A stretch of 64,000 nt of DNA from Palsa-504 sp963744575 (GTDB taxonomy: Bacteria > Actinomycetota > Actinomycetes > Streptosporangiales > Streptosporangiaceae): assembly GCA_963744575.1 (NCBI GenBank), contig CAVUUF010000016.1:1-64000 (forward strand), read 5' to 3'. The notes under the pieces are model-generated. The model saw only the letters and a list, made by a program, of their open reading frames with translations. It had not been told where the DNA came from and made no database searches. Positions 53,351 to 62,713 of this stretch are shown here, piece after piece. A program made the position numbers and the translations under genes. Position 1 is the first letter of the stretch. Every line of letters starts with the position of its first letter.

Positions 53351-53956
53351 TTATCCGATGGTTTGCGTGGTGTCCTCGGCCGGGACGGTCCGGGTTTCCT
53401 CGGTCCTGCCGCCCGCCGCCGGCGCCCGGCTGATCGGAGCGGTCTCGTCCGGAACGGTGGTCTCCGGGATCTCCTCCACCGGCCTGATGCCGGACGTCAC
53501 GGACGCGATCCGGCCGAGCGCCACGCCGGCCACGAACACGATGACGACGCCGAGCGCGGTGAAGAACCCGAGCTGCTCCATGATCCGCATGTACACGCTC
53601 ACGCTGGCGGGCGAGCCGCCCATCGGGACGTGGTTGTTCCACAGCGGGCTCAGCACCGGGCCGAGGGTGAACCAGCCGCCGGCCGCGGCGGCCAGCAGCG
53701 CGCCGAACAGCGCGGTGTGCCGGCCCTTGGCCATCATCAGCAGCAAACCGCCGAGGAACACCGCGGCGCCGGGCAGGATCTCGAGCCACAGCCGGCCCGT
53801 GTTATAGGTCCAGCCCTTGTCCGGTGTGTAGGCGTAGTGGAAGTACGGTCCGATGAAGGGGATGAGTGCGCCCCACAGCCCGAGCAGGATCAGCAGGAAT
53901 CCGCTCAAGGCCCCTCTACTGCGCCGAATCTGCAGCATCCCAGCCATGCCTATCAC
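53351..53956 (-). CDS. Four-helix membrane protein of unknown function
   Basis: 201 residues with four hydrophobic helices (GFLLILLGLWGALIPFIGPY; WLEILPGAAVFLGGLLLMM; LFGALLAAAAGGWFTLG; FTALGVVIVFVAGVALG) and a cytoplasmic acidic/Thr-rich tail of ~45 residues. Family not named with confidence; it resembles small actinobacterial membrane proteins of unknown role. Divergent from selA with about 100 bases between, ended by a strong hairpin. Confidence 0.7.
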   Translation of the reverse strand: MIGMAGMLQIRRSRGALSGFLLILLGLWGALIPFIGPYFHYAYTPDKGWTYNTGRLWLEILPGAAVFLGGLLLMMAKGRHTALFGALLAAAAGGWFTLGPVLSPLWNNHVPMGGSPASVSVYMRIMEQLGFFTALGVVIVFVAGVALGRIASVTSGIRPVEEIPETTVPDETAPISRAPAAGGRTEETRTVPAEDTTQTIG

Positions 53957-54057
53957 TTCCTGTGTGAGTCAGGTTGTTGGTGTTGTGCGGGGCTTGACGC
54001 CCCGCACCTACCCACTCCGGAACGCTGTATTCCGATGCGCGGAGTATCGTTCGCGAC

Positions 54058-55365
54058 GTGGACACGCGACGCCACGTGCCGCGCACCGACCTGCTGCTGG
54101 CCGATCCGCGCCTGGCGGACGCCGAACGCAGGCTCGGCCGCGCCCTGGTCAAGGCGGCGGTGGGCCGGGCCCAGCAGCGGGCCAGGGACGGCCAGATCGC
54201 CCCGGAGCAGGTCGCGGACGCCGCCGTGGCCGAGTTGCCCGCCCGGGCCAGCGCGCTGACCCCGGTGATCAACGCGACCGGCGTCCTCGTGCACACCAAC
54301 CTGGGCCGGGCGCCGCTGTCGGCCGCGGCGGTGGACGCGATCGCGGCCGCCGCGGGCTACTGCGACGTGGAGTTCGACCTGGCGACCGGGGCGCGCGCCC
54401 GCCGCGGCGCCGGCGCGCTCGACGCCCTGGCCCGGACCGTACCCGCCGCCGAGGCCGTCGCCGTGGTCAACAACAACGCGGCCGCCCTGGTGCTCGCGGC
54501 CACCGCGCTGAGGCGCCCCGACGCCGACGAGATCGTGGTCAGCCGGGGCGAGCTGATCGAGATCGGCGACCGGTTCCGGCTGCCTGACCTGCTCGTCTCG
54601 ACCGGCGCGCGGCTGCGCGAGGTGGGCACCACCAACCGGACGACGGCCGGCGACTACGCCGCCGCGACCGGGCCGCGGACCGCGTTCATCCTCAAGGTCC
54701 ACCCGTCCAACTTCCGCATCGAGGGCTTCACCGCCGCCACGGCCGTCCCCGAACTGGCCGCCCTGGGTCCTCCGGTGGTGTTCGACATCGGATCCGGGCT
54801 GCTCGCCCCGCACCCGCGGCTGCCGGACGAGCCCAGCGCCGCGACCGCGCTGCGGGACGGCGCCGCCCTGGTCACCGCGAGCGGCGACAAGCTGCTCGGC
54901 GGCCCGCAGGCCGGACTGCTGCTCGGCCGGGCCGGCCTGGTGCGCACGCTGACCAGGCACCCCGTGGCCCGGGCGCTGCGGGTGGACAAGCTGACCCTCG
55001 CCGCCCTGGAGGCCACCCTCGCCGGACCGGTACCGCCGGTGGCCGGCGCGCTGGCCGCCGACCCGGTTTCGGTGTTCCGCAGGGCCGAACGGGTGGCGGC
55101 GCGTCTGGCCGCCGAAGGTGTCGACGCCGCGGTGGCGGCGGCCAGGGCCGCCGTGGGCGGTGGCGGGGCGCCCGGCGTGGAACTGGAAAGCGCCGCGGTG
55201 AGCCTGCCGGAAGCGCTGGCGGGGCCGCTGCGCAGCGGCGAGCCAGCCGTGGTGGGGCGCCTCGAGGCCGGGCGCCTCCTGCTGGACCTGCGCGCCGTTT
55301 CCGAGGAACACGACGCCGTCCTCGTGGACGCCGTCCTCGCGGCCGCTCGCCGGGGATCTTCGTGA
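54058..55365 (+). CDS. selA: L-seryl-tRNA(Sec) selenium transferase
   Basis: 435 residues from GTG 54058. SelA converts Ser-tRNA(Sec) to Sec-tRNA(Sec) using selenophosphate and PLP. Seen: VINATGVLVHTNLGRAPL, VVNNNAAALVL, GTTNRTTAGDY and the PLP-lysine segment SGDKLLGGPQAGLLLG. Length is close to E. coli SelA (463). It is followed 28 bases later by selB, and a tRNA-Sec gene is 4 kb downstream. selD is not in the window. Confidence 0.95.
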   Translation: MDTRRHVPRTDLLLADPRLADAERRLGRALVKAAVGRAQQRARDGQIAPEQVADAAVAELPARASALTPVINATGVLVHTNLGRAPLSAAAVDAIAAAAGYCDVEFDLATGARARRGAGALDALARTVPAAEAVAVVNNNAAALVLAATALRRPDADEIVVSRGELIEIGDRFRLPDLLVSTGARLREVGTTNRTTAGDYAAATGPRTAFILKVHPSNFRIEGFTAATAVPELAALGPPVVFDIGSGLLAPHPRLPDEPSAATALRDGAALVTASGDKLLGGPQAGLLLGRAGLVRTLTRHPVARALRVDKLTLAALEATLAGPVPPVAGALAADPVSVFRRAERVAARLAAEGVDAAVAAARAAVGGGGAPGVELESAAVSLPEALAGPLRSGEPAVVGRLEAGRLLLDLRAVSEEHDAVLVDAVLAAARRGSS

Positions 55366-55393
55366 GCCGCACACCGGCCAGGAGGGTGCGGCC

Positions 55394-57304
55394 ATGCAGG
55401 TGATCGCCACCGCGGGGCACGTGGATCACGGGAAATCGGCGCTGGTGCGGGCGCTGACCGGGATGGAGCCGGACCGGTGGGCCGAGGAGCGGCACCGGGG
55501 CCTGACCATCGACCTGGGGTTCGCCTGGACCGAGCTGCCCGGCGGGGAGCGCGTGGCGTTCGTCGACGTGCCCGGTCACGAGCGCTTCGTGCCGAACATG
55601 CTGGCCGGCGTCGGCCCGGTGGCCGCCGTGCTGTTCGTGGTGGCGGCCGACGCCGGCTGGATGCCGCAGTCGGCCGAGCACCTGGCCGCCATCGACGCGG
55701 TCGGCATCGGGCACGGCCTACTCGCCGTCACCCGCTGCGACCTGGCCGACCCCGGCCCGGCGACGAAGCAGGCGCTCGGTCTCGTCTCCCGTACCAGCCT
55801 GGGCCAGGTGGAGACGGTCGCGGTCAGCGCGGTGACCGGCGCCGGCCTGCCGGAGCTGCGGGCAGCGCTGGCCCGCATGGTGGCGGAGCTTCCCGTTCCC
55901 GACCCCGCCGCCCCGGTCCGGCTGTGGGTGGACCGGTCGTTCAGCATCCGGGGGAGCGGCACGGTCGTCACCGGCACGCTGCCCTCCGGCACGATCACGG
56001 CCGCGCAGGAACTGCTGCTGACCCCGTCCATGCGGCCGGCCAGGATCAGGGCGCTGGAATCGCTGAACGAGCCGGTCACCTCGGTAGCCGGGACCGCGCG
56101 GGTCGCCCTCAACCTGCGCGGCGTCCCGGCCGGCGTCCCGGCCCGCGGCATGGCCCTGGTCGAACCGGGCCGGTGGACCCTGACCAAGGTGATCGACGCC
56201 CGGCTGGCGCTGCCGGCCGGGTTCCGGTTGCCGCCCGAGATGACCCTGCACGTCGGCTCCGCTCGCACGCTGGCCCGGATCCGGCTGCTCGGCCCGGCTG
56301 ACCCGGGTGGCGGTCCCGGTGCCGCCGCTGCCCGCGGCGGTCCCGGCGCCGCCGCGTCCGGTTCCCCCATCGCCCGGCTGACGCTGCGCGCCGCCCTGCC
56401 GCTGCACGTCGGCGACCGGGTGCTGCTCCGCGATCCCGGCCGGGCCGGCCTGGCGATCCTGGGCGCCACCGTGCTCGACGTCGCGCCGCCGGCGCTGACC
56501 CGCCGGGGCGCGGCCGCCGCATCCGGGCGCGAGCTGGCCGCCTGGCCGGACCTTCCGGCCGCCGCCGACCTGCTGCGCCGGCACGGCCTGCTGCGGGCCC
56601 GCACGCTGATCGCCATGGGCGTCCCCGCGGGGCTGCCGCCCGTCGCGGATGACTGGCTCGTCGATCCCGGCCGCTGGGCCGGACTGCGCCGCCAGCTCGC
56701 CGAGGCGGTCGCGGCCCACGCCAGGCGCGATCCGCTCGCGATCGGCATGCCGGCCGAGGCCGCCCGCGCCGCGCTCGGCCTGCCCGACCGGGCGCTGATT
56801 GAACCGCTGGCCGCTCACCCCGCCGGGTCGGCCCCGGTCCAGCTGAGGGACGGCTACCTGCTGCTAGCGTCCACCCGCGGGAAACGGGACCCGGATACAG
56901 CGGGTGCCGCCGCGACGGCGCTGCCGGACCCGCGGGAGCCCCCCCGGCCGCCGCTGCCGCCGCACGTCATGGCGGGGGTGCGAGCGGTCCTGGCGGACCT
57001 GGAGCAGGCGCCATTCCTGGCCCCCGAGGCGGGACGACTGCGGGACCTGGGGCTCGATGGCCGCGCCATCGCCGCCGCCGCCCGGGCCGGCCTGCTGCTC
57101 CGGGTCACCGAGCAGATCGTGCTGGCCCCCGGCGCGGACGCCCGGGCCGCCCGGGTGCTGGCGAGCCTGCCGCAGCCGTTCACCACCGCCGGTGCCAGGC
57201 AGGCGCTTGGCACCACCCGGCGGGTCGCGATCCCGCTGCTGGAGTACCTGGACCGGGCCCGGATCACCCAGCGCCTTCCCGACGACCGCCGCCGCCTGCG
57301 GTAA
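55394..57304 (+). CDS. selB: Selenocysteine-specific elongation factor
   Basis: 636 residues. GTPase domain with G1 GHVDHGKS (8-15), G3 DVPGHE and TRCD in the G4 position; domains II and III as in EF-Tu; C-terminal winged helices (APEAGRLRDLG, FTTAGARQALGTTRRVAIPL) that in E. coli bind the SECIS hairpin. ATG 55394 follows AGGAGGG. With selA it forms an operon. Presence implies at least one UGA-decoded selenoprotein elsewhere in the genome, such as formate dehydrogenase. Confidence 0.95.
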   Translation: MQVIATAGHVDHGKSALVRALTGMEPDRWAEERHRGLTIDLGFAWTELPGGERVAFVDVPGHERFVPNMLAGVGPVAAVLFVVAADAGWMPQSAEHLAAIDAVGIGHGLLAVTRCDLADPGPATKQALGLVSRTSLGQVETVAVSAVTGAGLPELRAALARMVAELPVPDPAAPVRLWVDRSFSIRGSGTVVTGTLPSGTITAAQELLLTPSMRPARIRALESLNEPVTSVAGTARVALNLRGVPAGVPARGMALVEPGRWTLTKVIDARLALPAGFRLPPEMTLHVGSARTLARIRLLGPADPGGGPGAAAARGGPGAAASGSPIARLTLRAALPLHVGDRVLLRDPGRAGLAILGATVLDVAPPALTRRGAAAASGRELAAWPDLPAAADLLRRHGLLRARTLIAMGVPAGLPPVADDWLVDPGRWAGLRRQLAEAVAAHARRDPLAIGMPAEAARAALGLPDRALIEPLAAHPAGSAPVQLRDGYLLLASTRGKRDPDTAGAAATALPDPREPPRPPLPPHVMAGVRAVLADLEQAPFLAPEAGRLRDLGLDGRAIAAAARAGLLLRVTEQIVLAPGADARAARVLASLPQPFTTAGARQALGTTRRVAIPLLEYLDRARITQRLPDDRRRLR

Positions 57305-57356
57305 GGCCCGAAGAGTCCAGCCCCGTGCGGCACGGCTCAGCGGTAGCCTGGGTGCG

Positions 57357-58967
57357 GTGAGCGGGACCACGCAAAGCAGCCGCCAGGTCCTGATCCGGGC
57401 CCCGGGCGCGGCCCGGACCAGTTGGCTGCCGCATCGCATATCCTGGCCTTGGCCGGTGACATTCTCGGCCATCCTCGTCATCCTGCTCACGCGCAGCGGC
57501 TACCTGTTCACCACCGCTCTTCATGAATCCGGGGATACGGCCAGCAATTCCATTCTGGTAATCCAGGCCGAACACTTCACCTTGCTGCACGGAAACTACT
57601 CCCGCGAGGGCTTCTTTCATCCCGGCCCCGGCTATATCTACATCTTCACCGCTGGACAGGCCTTCTTCCACGGCCTGCTGCATGCGGTACCGACGCCGTG
57701 GAATGGGCAGCTGATCGCGGTCGCGATCGGCAACAGCGCGTTGGTCGCCGCCGTGGTGTGGCTCATGCACAGCTGGACCCGGTCGGCATGGGCAACGCTG
57801 GCGGCGGCCCTCGCCGTCTTCGGGTTTCTCGATGCGCGCCCGCTGATCATCACCTCGGCCTGGATGCCGTTCCTGTATGTGCCGACGTTCCTCTGTTTCG
57901 TCGTGGCCGCCGCTTCGGTCGCCGCCGGGCGCACGCGGCACCTGTGGGTCCTTGCCGTCACCGGCTGCCTGCTGATCCACGGTCATGCCTGCTTCCTCCT
58001 GTTCGTTCCGGTGATGGTGACGGCGACCGTGGCCGCGGCGGTGCTCCTGTCGGCGGGCTCGCCCCCTCTGACGGCGATCCGCCGCTTCTGCCTGGAGCGG
58101 AAGGCGCACTGGATCCCGGCCGTGTTGATCTGCGTGGTTTTCGCCCTGCCGGTGGTCGCGGACGTGATACTGCACTGGCCCGGGCAGTTCGGCGCTTACC
58201 TCGGATATGCCCGCTCTGCCCAGGCCGGGCATCATGGCCTGCCGGCTGCGCTGCGCTACCTCCTGTGGTACTGGTGGCCTGGCCCCGGCTGGATCGGGCT
58301 GACAGTGGCCGTCGCGTTGTCCGCGCTCGCGCTAGGCCTCTCCCTCCGGGTGGCCGACGCCGCCCTGCGCCGGTTCCTGCTCACCGCGCTCGGCGTGAAC
58401 GCCCTCGTCAGCGTCCTCATGCTGTATTACGCGGTGCGCGGCATCGACGACCTGAGGTATCCCTACATGGGTTACTTCTACTGGTCGGTCCCGGTGTTCA
58501 CCCTGAGCATCGCGGCGATCGGCCTCGCCGCCGTGGTCTCGGGCGCCCGCTCTCGCCGTCGGGCATCGGCGACCGTCATCGCGGCCGCCGCTCTGGCCGC
58601 GATCTGCACTGCTTTCGTGGTCCCCGGGATGCGCATGGATGTGCGGGACAACGAACCCGCGCTCGTGCCCACGATGGCGAGCCTGGCGGCCCGCGATCCG
58701 GGCCGCCCGATTATCCTCCATACCGCGCCGACCGGCCAGGCCGACGCCCTTGGCCTGGTCCTGCAGGCCGAACGAACCGGGGTGCGAGCCTGCCTTTCCG
58801 GCCCTAACCTGCAGGTTTTCTTCGTGACCAGCGAATTCACCTGTACTGCGCGGGATTATGCGACCGGCGTTTCATACTGGATGGGTGACTTGCCCGCTAA
58901 GCCGGGCCGGGGTGTCACCGTCCTGGCCCGGCTTCGCTACTCGGAGATCACCACGACCCGCGGCTAG
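57357..58967 (+). CDS. Polytopic membrane protein, glycosyltransferase-like, unknown function
   Basis: About 536 residues from GTG 57357; the frame's extension to 56904 overlaps selB and is a shadow. About 11 helices starting at VTFSAILVILLTRSGYLFTT; an outer segment GNYSREGFFHPGPGYIYIFT; helices to ~430; then a soluble C-terminal ~100 residues with three Cys (ACLSG, FTCTARD). The topology resembles GT-C enzymes but I see no clear DE/DD loop. Same direction as selAB with a 52-base gap; probably not related to selenium use. Confidence 0.65.
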   Translation: MSGTTQSSRQVLIRAPGAARTSWLPHRISWPWPVTFSAILVILLTRSGYLFTTALHESGDTASNSILVIQAEHFTLLHGNYSREGFFHPGPGYIYIFTAGQAFFHGLLHAVPTPWNGQLIAVAIGNSALVAAVVWLMHSWTRSAWATLAAALAVFGFLDARPLIITSAWMPFLYVPTFLCFVVAAASVAAGRTRHLWVLAVTGCLLIHGHACFLLFVPVMVTATVAAAVLLSAGSPPLTAIRRFCLERKAHWIPAVLICVVFALPVVADVILHWPGQFGAYLGYARSAQAGHHGLPAALRYLLWYWWPGPGWIGLTVAVALSALALGLSLRVADAALRRFLLTALGVNALVSVLMLYYAVRGIDDLRYPYMGYFYWSVPVFTLSIAAIGLAAVVSGARSRRRASATVIAAAALAAICTAFVVPGMRMDVRDNEPALVPTMASLAARDPGRPIILHTAPTGQADALGLVLQAERTGVRACLSGPNLQVFFVTSEFTCTARDYATGVSYWMGDLPAKPGRGVTVLARLRYSEITTTRG

Positions 58968-58983
58968 CCCTTAGAAGCTCCGG

Positions 58984-59274
58984 TCAGAGGCTGCGGAACT
59001 CGGGGGAGCGGCGGAGGGCGTTGGCCACGCGGCGGGCGGTGCTGAAGGTGTTGACGAGGCGCATGAAGATCAGGCCGCCGCCGTGGACGCCGAAGACCGA
59101 GGCGCCGGGCTGGTCGCCGATCGAGATGGTCGCGTACTCCAGCGCGCTCTTCCGCACGGTGACCCGGCGGTGGCCGTTGCTCTCCACCTGGTAACCGGGG
59201 CCGAGCCTGCGGCTGAGCACGGTGACCACCTCACCTGGCGTCACGTTTTTGCGTGGCACCCTCACCTTGGGCAT
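58984..59274 (-). CDS. Small conserved-looking protein, 96 residues, unknown function
   Basis: ATG 59274. The sequence is basic and strand-rich: MPKVRVPRKNVTPGEVVTVL at the start, YATISIGDQPGASVFGVHGG in the middle, and an Arg-rich end. No membrane segment or cysteine. It converges on the membrane gene and lies next to the GH13 gene on the same strand. Family not recognised. Confidence 0.6.
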   Translation of the reverse strand: MPKVRVPRKNVTPGEVVTVLSRRLGPGYQVESNGHRRVTVRKSALEYATISIGDQPGASVFGVHGGGLIFMRLVNTFSTARRVANALRRSPEFRSL

Positions 59275-59326
59275 GACCGCAACGGTAGCGACATTACCTG
59301 GGTGAATGCTGAATGCGCGGCCAGTG

Positions 59327-60982
59327 TCAGCTGGACAGCCAGGCGGCGGTGCCGGGCGGCAGGCTGCCGCCGGGGACGGGTCCGCTGGCCAGCAGGATCT
59401 CGCGGTGCGCGGGCAGCGGCGCAGGCGCCGCGCCGAGGTTGGCGGCGAAGACGAAGCCGGGCTCGCGGGCGAAGCAGAGCAGCCCGGGGTCCGCGGCGTC
59501 TTCGGGTTCGGGCCAGCGCAGCGTGCCGCGGCCCAGGGCGGGGTGGCTCCGGCGCAGCCGCAGGGCCGCCCGGTACAGGTTCAGGCCGGAGTGCTCGTCG
59601 GTGAGCTGTGACTCGACGCTGTACTGGCCCCACTCCGGCGGCTGGGGCAGCCAGGGTGCGGCCGGGCTCGCGCCGTCCCCCGTTCGGGAGAAGCCGAAGC
59701 TAGCACCGCTGAGGGCCCAGGGGATGGGCACGCGGCAGCCGTCGCGGCCGGGATACTTTCCGTGGGTGCGGCGGAAGTTCGGATCGCGGCGCGCGTCGTC
59801 CGCGATCCGGGTAACCTCGGGCAGCCCCAGTTCCTCGCCCTGGTAGATGCAGGCCGACCCGGGCAGGGCGAGCAGCAGCAGGGCGGCCGCCCGGGCGCGC
59901 CGAGCGCCGGTGGCGGCGTTCCGGCCGCCCACGGCGATGAGCTTGTTGATGATCTCCCGGGTGTACCCCTCGTCCAGCCGGTAGCGGCTCGCCGGACGGG
60001 GGACGTCGTGGTTGCCGATCACCCACGGGGCGCGGGATCCGCTGGTCAGCGCGAGCGCCGAGTCGATGGCGGCGCGGAACGCGGCCGCCTGCCAGCCCGG
60101 CAGCAGTAGCTGGAAGTTGAAGACCTGCGGCAGCCCGCCGGGCGCGAGGTAGGGCCCGAGGGTGCCGGGCGCGTCGTACCAGACCTCACCGATGGCGGTC
60201 CGCGCCCCCGGGAAGCCGTCGGCCGGATAGGAGTCCAGGATGGCCCGCCAGGTCCGGTAGAGCTCGTGCAGTTCGGACCGGTGCCGGTACGGCGAAGGCG
60301 CGTGCGGGACGGCCTGCCCGGCCAGGTCCGGCAGGTCCGGGTCCTTGAACAGGCCGTGCGCCACGTCCACCCGCAGGCCCGCCACGCCGCGGTCCAGCCA
60401 GAACCTGATCACGTCCTCGAACAGGGCAGACACCTCGGGGTTGCGCCAGTTCCAGTCCGGCTGGCCGGCGTCGTACAGGTGCAGGTACCACTGCCCAGGC
60501 TGTCCGCCGGTCTCGGTCACCCGGGTCCACGCGGAGCCGCCGAACTGCGATGGCCAGTTGTTCGGCGGCAGGCCGCCGCCGCGGCCGCGGCCCTCGCGGA
60601 AGATGAACCGGGCCCGTTCCGGGCTGCCGGGCGCGGCGGCCAGCGCGGCACGGAACAGCGGGTGGGCGCTGGAGCAGTGGTTCGGCACCAGGTCGACGAT
60701 GACCCGGATCCGGTGCCCGGCCGCGTCCTTGACCAGCCCGTCGAAGTCCGCCATGGTCCCCAGCCGCGGATCGACCGCACAGTAGTCGCTGACGTCGTAC
60801 CCGCCGTCGGCCAGCGGCGACGGGTAGAACGGGGTCAGCCAGACGGCATCCACCCCGAGGTCGGCCAGGTAACCCAGCCGGGACCGCAGCCCGGGCAGAT
60901 CGCCCACGCCGTCGCCGTCCGCGTCGGCGAAGCTGCGCGGGTACACCTCGTAGACGACTGCATCTTCCCACCAGGCGCTCAC
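59327..60982 (-). CDS. GH13 alpha-glucosidase / oligo-glucosidase
   Basis: 551 residues from GTG 60982. (beta/alpha)8 barrel glycosidase of the alpha-amylase family: region I VDLVPNHCSS, region II GLRVDVAHGL with the nucleophile Asp, region III AIGEVWYD with the acid/base Glu, region IV IGNHDVPRPASRY. No signal peptide, so cytoplasmic. The QPPEWGQYSVESQL segment and overall length fit alpha-glucosidase/oligo-1,6-glucosidase rather than a secreted amylase. No sugar transporter or regulator is adjacent. Confidence 0.9.
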   Translation of the reverse strand: MSAWWEDAVVYEVYPRSFADADGDGVGDLPGLRSRLGYLADLGVDAVWLTPFYPSPLADGGYDVSDYCAVDPRLGTMADFDGLVKDAAGHRIRVIVDLVPNHCSSAHPLFRAALAAAPGSPERARFIFREGRGRGGGLPPNNWPSQFGGSAWTRVTETGGQPGQWYLHLYDAGQPDWNWRNPEVSALFEDVIRFWLDRGVAGLRVDVAHGLFKDPDLPDLAGQAVPHAPSPYRHRSELHELYRTWRAILDSYPADGFPGARTAIGEVWYDAPGTLGPYLAPGGLPQVFNFQLLLPGWQAAAFRAAIDSALALTSGSRAPWVIGNHDVPRPASRYRLDEGYTREIINKLIAVGGRNAATGARRARAAALLLLALPGSACIYQGEELGLPEVTRIADDARRDPNFRRTHGKYPGRDGCRVPIPWALSGASFGFSRTGDGASPAAPWLPQPPEWGQYSVESQLTDEHSGLNLYRAALRLRRSHPALGRGTLRWPEPEDAADPGLLCFAREPGFVFAANLGAAPAPLPAHREILLASGPVPGGSLPPGTAAWLSS

Positions 60983-61017
60983 GTGTCTCCCTTACCTCGC
61001 CGGTCCGCCTCGGCGTT

Positions 61018-61179
61018 TATTCTCCCGGAGCCGACTACCTGGAAGCCTTCGCGCACGGCATGCCGCCGCACGGCGGCTTCGCCATCGGGCTGGAGCGCTG
61101 GACCGGGCGGCTCACCCGGGCCGAGAACATCCGCGAGGTCACGCTGTTTCCCAGGGACCTGCACCGCCTGACGCCATGA
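61018..61179 (+). pseudogene. aspS: 3' fragment of aspartyl-tRNA synthetase (archaeal-type AspS)
   Basis: The frame ending at TGA 61177-61179 reads DYLEAFAHGMPPHGGFAIG, then LERWTGRLTRAENIREVTLF and PRDLHRLTP. This is the conserved C-terminal end (motif 3 region, GxGxxR-like) of the non-discriminating, archaeal-type aspartyl-tRNA synthetase. About 49 codons remain; everything upstream, including motifs 1 and 2, is absent. It ends 29 bases before tRNA-Sec. It is a relic left by a deletion or by replacement of upstream DNA. Confidence 0.85.
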
Positions 61180-61208
61180 CCGCGGGGCGGCGGCAGTAAA
61201 GTCGACGC

Positions 61209-61304
61209 GGAGGCGTCTGGGTACCTGGTGGGCCCCCCGGTCTTCAAAACCGGTGAGCGCTGCGCTGCGGCGCTGGCGGGTTCGATTCCCGTCCGCCTCC
61301 GCCA
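61209..61304 (+). tRNA. selC: tRNA-Sec (anticodon TCA)
   Basis: 96 bases ending in encoded CCA. Acceptor strands GGAGGCG and CGCCTCC pair; anticodon stem CCGGT/ACCGG holds loop CTTCAAA with anticodon TCA at 61244-61246; a long variable arm (AGCGC/GCGCT) follows; T arm GCGGG-TTCGATT-CCCGT. Length, long extra arm and UCA anticodon are those of bacterial tRNA-Sec (E. coli: 95 bases). It serves the SelA/SelB proteins encoded at 54-57 kb. Confidence 0.95.
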
Positions 61305-61610
61305 CCTGCGCTGATACGGCGAAGCAGCGCCGTTCGAGATGGTCGGCGCTGACCTGCGGCGGCGCATCGCGGCCGATAGCTCATAGCTTCCTTCCCCCCG
61401 CGCGGCTGCGGTGCCGCGCTCTCCCGTTCAAAGGGGACGCACCGAAGGCAGCTGCAGTGCACGGTGGGTATGAAGATGACACATCACTGTTACCGGGCTG
61501 TGTTTGTCTTGCTCAGGCGACATCGCTGTGACATCGATGTCGTTGGCCGGCGGGTACGGGCGGGAGCCGTCACGGGAGGCATGAGGTCTACGGGCCGCCT
61601 GGAGGCGGCG
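61305..61610. other. Intergenic region, no supported gene
   Basis: About 300 bases between tRNA-Sec and the VOC gene's 3' end. Short frames show no recognisable content. Confidence 0.5.
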
Positions 61611-62348
61611 CTAGCCGGCCAGTTCCACCGTCAGGCCGAGGCGCTTGGCCAGCAGGGCCGCGCGTTCGCGGTCCTGCTCGCCGAACGTGCCGGCGGCGGG
61701 AGTGAACCGGACATGGTGCAGCGCCCCGCCCAGCGGCAGGCCGTCCTGGCGCACCAGCCTGATCCGCTTGCCGCCGGGCCAGGTCAGTTCCGCGGTATCG
61801 TCGCCGGCGGCCTCGAGCCTGCCGTCCAGCACCTCGGTGAACAGCCGCGTCGCGCCGGGCAGGTCGCCGACGCGGTGCTCGATCAGGTCGAACGAGGTCG
61901 GCGCGCCTGGCGCAGGGAGTTCCGCGGGCGGCGCGTCCGGCCGCGGGGATCCGTCCTGCTGGGCGACCTGGATGACGATGCCGTGGGCGCTGCGCGGGTG
62001 CAGGAAAGCCTCCTTCCAGTGCGGGTTATCCAGGTTGACCCCGACGGGCTCGATGCCGAGCGCCCGGATCCCGGCCAGGATGGCCTGGATGTCGGTGACG
62101 ATGAAGTTGAAGTGGTGCGGGCCGGCGCCGCGGGCGGCCAGGAAGCGCTCAAGGAACGCCGCGTCCGGACCGCCGGCGGGCGTCAGCAGCTCGATCTTCG
62201 GCCCCCGGGCGAACTCCAGCTGCCCCCACCAGTATCCCGGCGAGTCCATGCCGTAGAGCCATCTCCCGCCGAGGACACCGCCGAACAGCTCCCAGCCGTC
62301 GGTCAGGGCCGGCGTGCCGATGGCAAGGTGGTCAAGGACGGCGGTCAT
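61611..62348 (-). CDS. VOC superfamily protein (glyoxalase/epimerase-like)
   Basis: 245 residues with two beta-alpha-beta-beta-beta modules. The N-terminal half has metal-ligand-like positions in DHLAIG, QLEFARGPKIELL and PHHFNF, as in methylmalonyl-CoA epimerase-type glyoxalase_4 domains; the second half is less conserved (HRVGDLPGATRLFTEVL). Substrate unknown. Single gene; no acyl-CoA mutase gene is in the window. Confidence 0.8.
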   Translation of the reverse strand: MTAVLDHLAIGTPALTDGWELFGGVLGGRWLYGMDSPGYWWGQLEFARGPKIELLTPAGGPDAAFLERFLAARGAGPHHFNFIVTDIQAILAGIRALGIEPVGVNLDNPHWKEAFLHPRSAHGIVIQVAQQDGSPRPDAPPAELPAPGAPTSFDLIEHRVGDLPGATRLFTEVLDGRLEAAGDDTAELTWPGGKRIRLVRQDGLPLGGALHHVRFTPAAGTFGEQDRERAALLAKRLGLTVELAG

Positions 62349-62518
62349 GGAGCCTCACGCTGCGGTCGGGAGCGCCCGGAGCCGGACGCCAGGTGATCGT
62401 GCGGACATGACGACGGTACCGCCCACCCGGGTCACGCGGCGCCCGGCACCACCGGACCTCGCAGGACCAGGCCCGGGACAGCGCCGCGGCCGGCGAGCAG
62501 CTGGATGGCGTGCGGCGG

Positions 62519-62713
62519 TCAGGAGGCCGTCCGGTCACGCAGGCCGATAGCCGCCATGGCCAGGCCCGCCACCGCGATCACCGGGCCGGCCACGGCCCAG
62601 AACGTGACGCCGGACATCACGCTTCCGCCGATGGCCCCCACGCCCTGCAGCGTGAAGACGACTCCGGCCAGCATGAGCAGGACCCCGACGCCGACGAGCA
62701 CGACCCGCCTCAT
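62519..62713 (-). CDS. Small two-helix membrane protein
   Basis: 64 residues: VVLVGVGVLLMLAGVVFTLQ and FWAVAGPVIAVAGLAMAAIG are predicted helices, with a short charged end GLRDRTAS. ATG 62713 behind GGAAAGAGG-like bases (CCGGGAAAGAGGCC). This hairpin-like membrane protein type is common in actinobacteria and uncharacterised. Confidence 0.65.
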   Translation of the reverse strand: MRRVVLVGVGVLLMLAGVVFTLQGVGAIGGSVMSGVTFWAVAGPVIAVAGLAMAAIGLRDRTAS

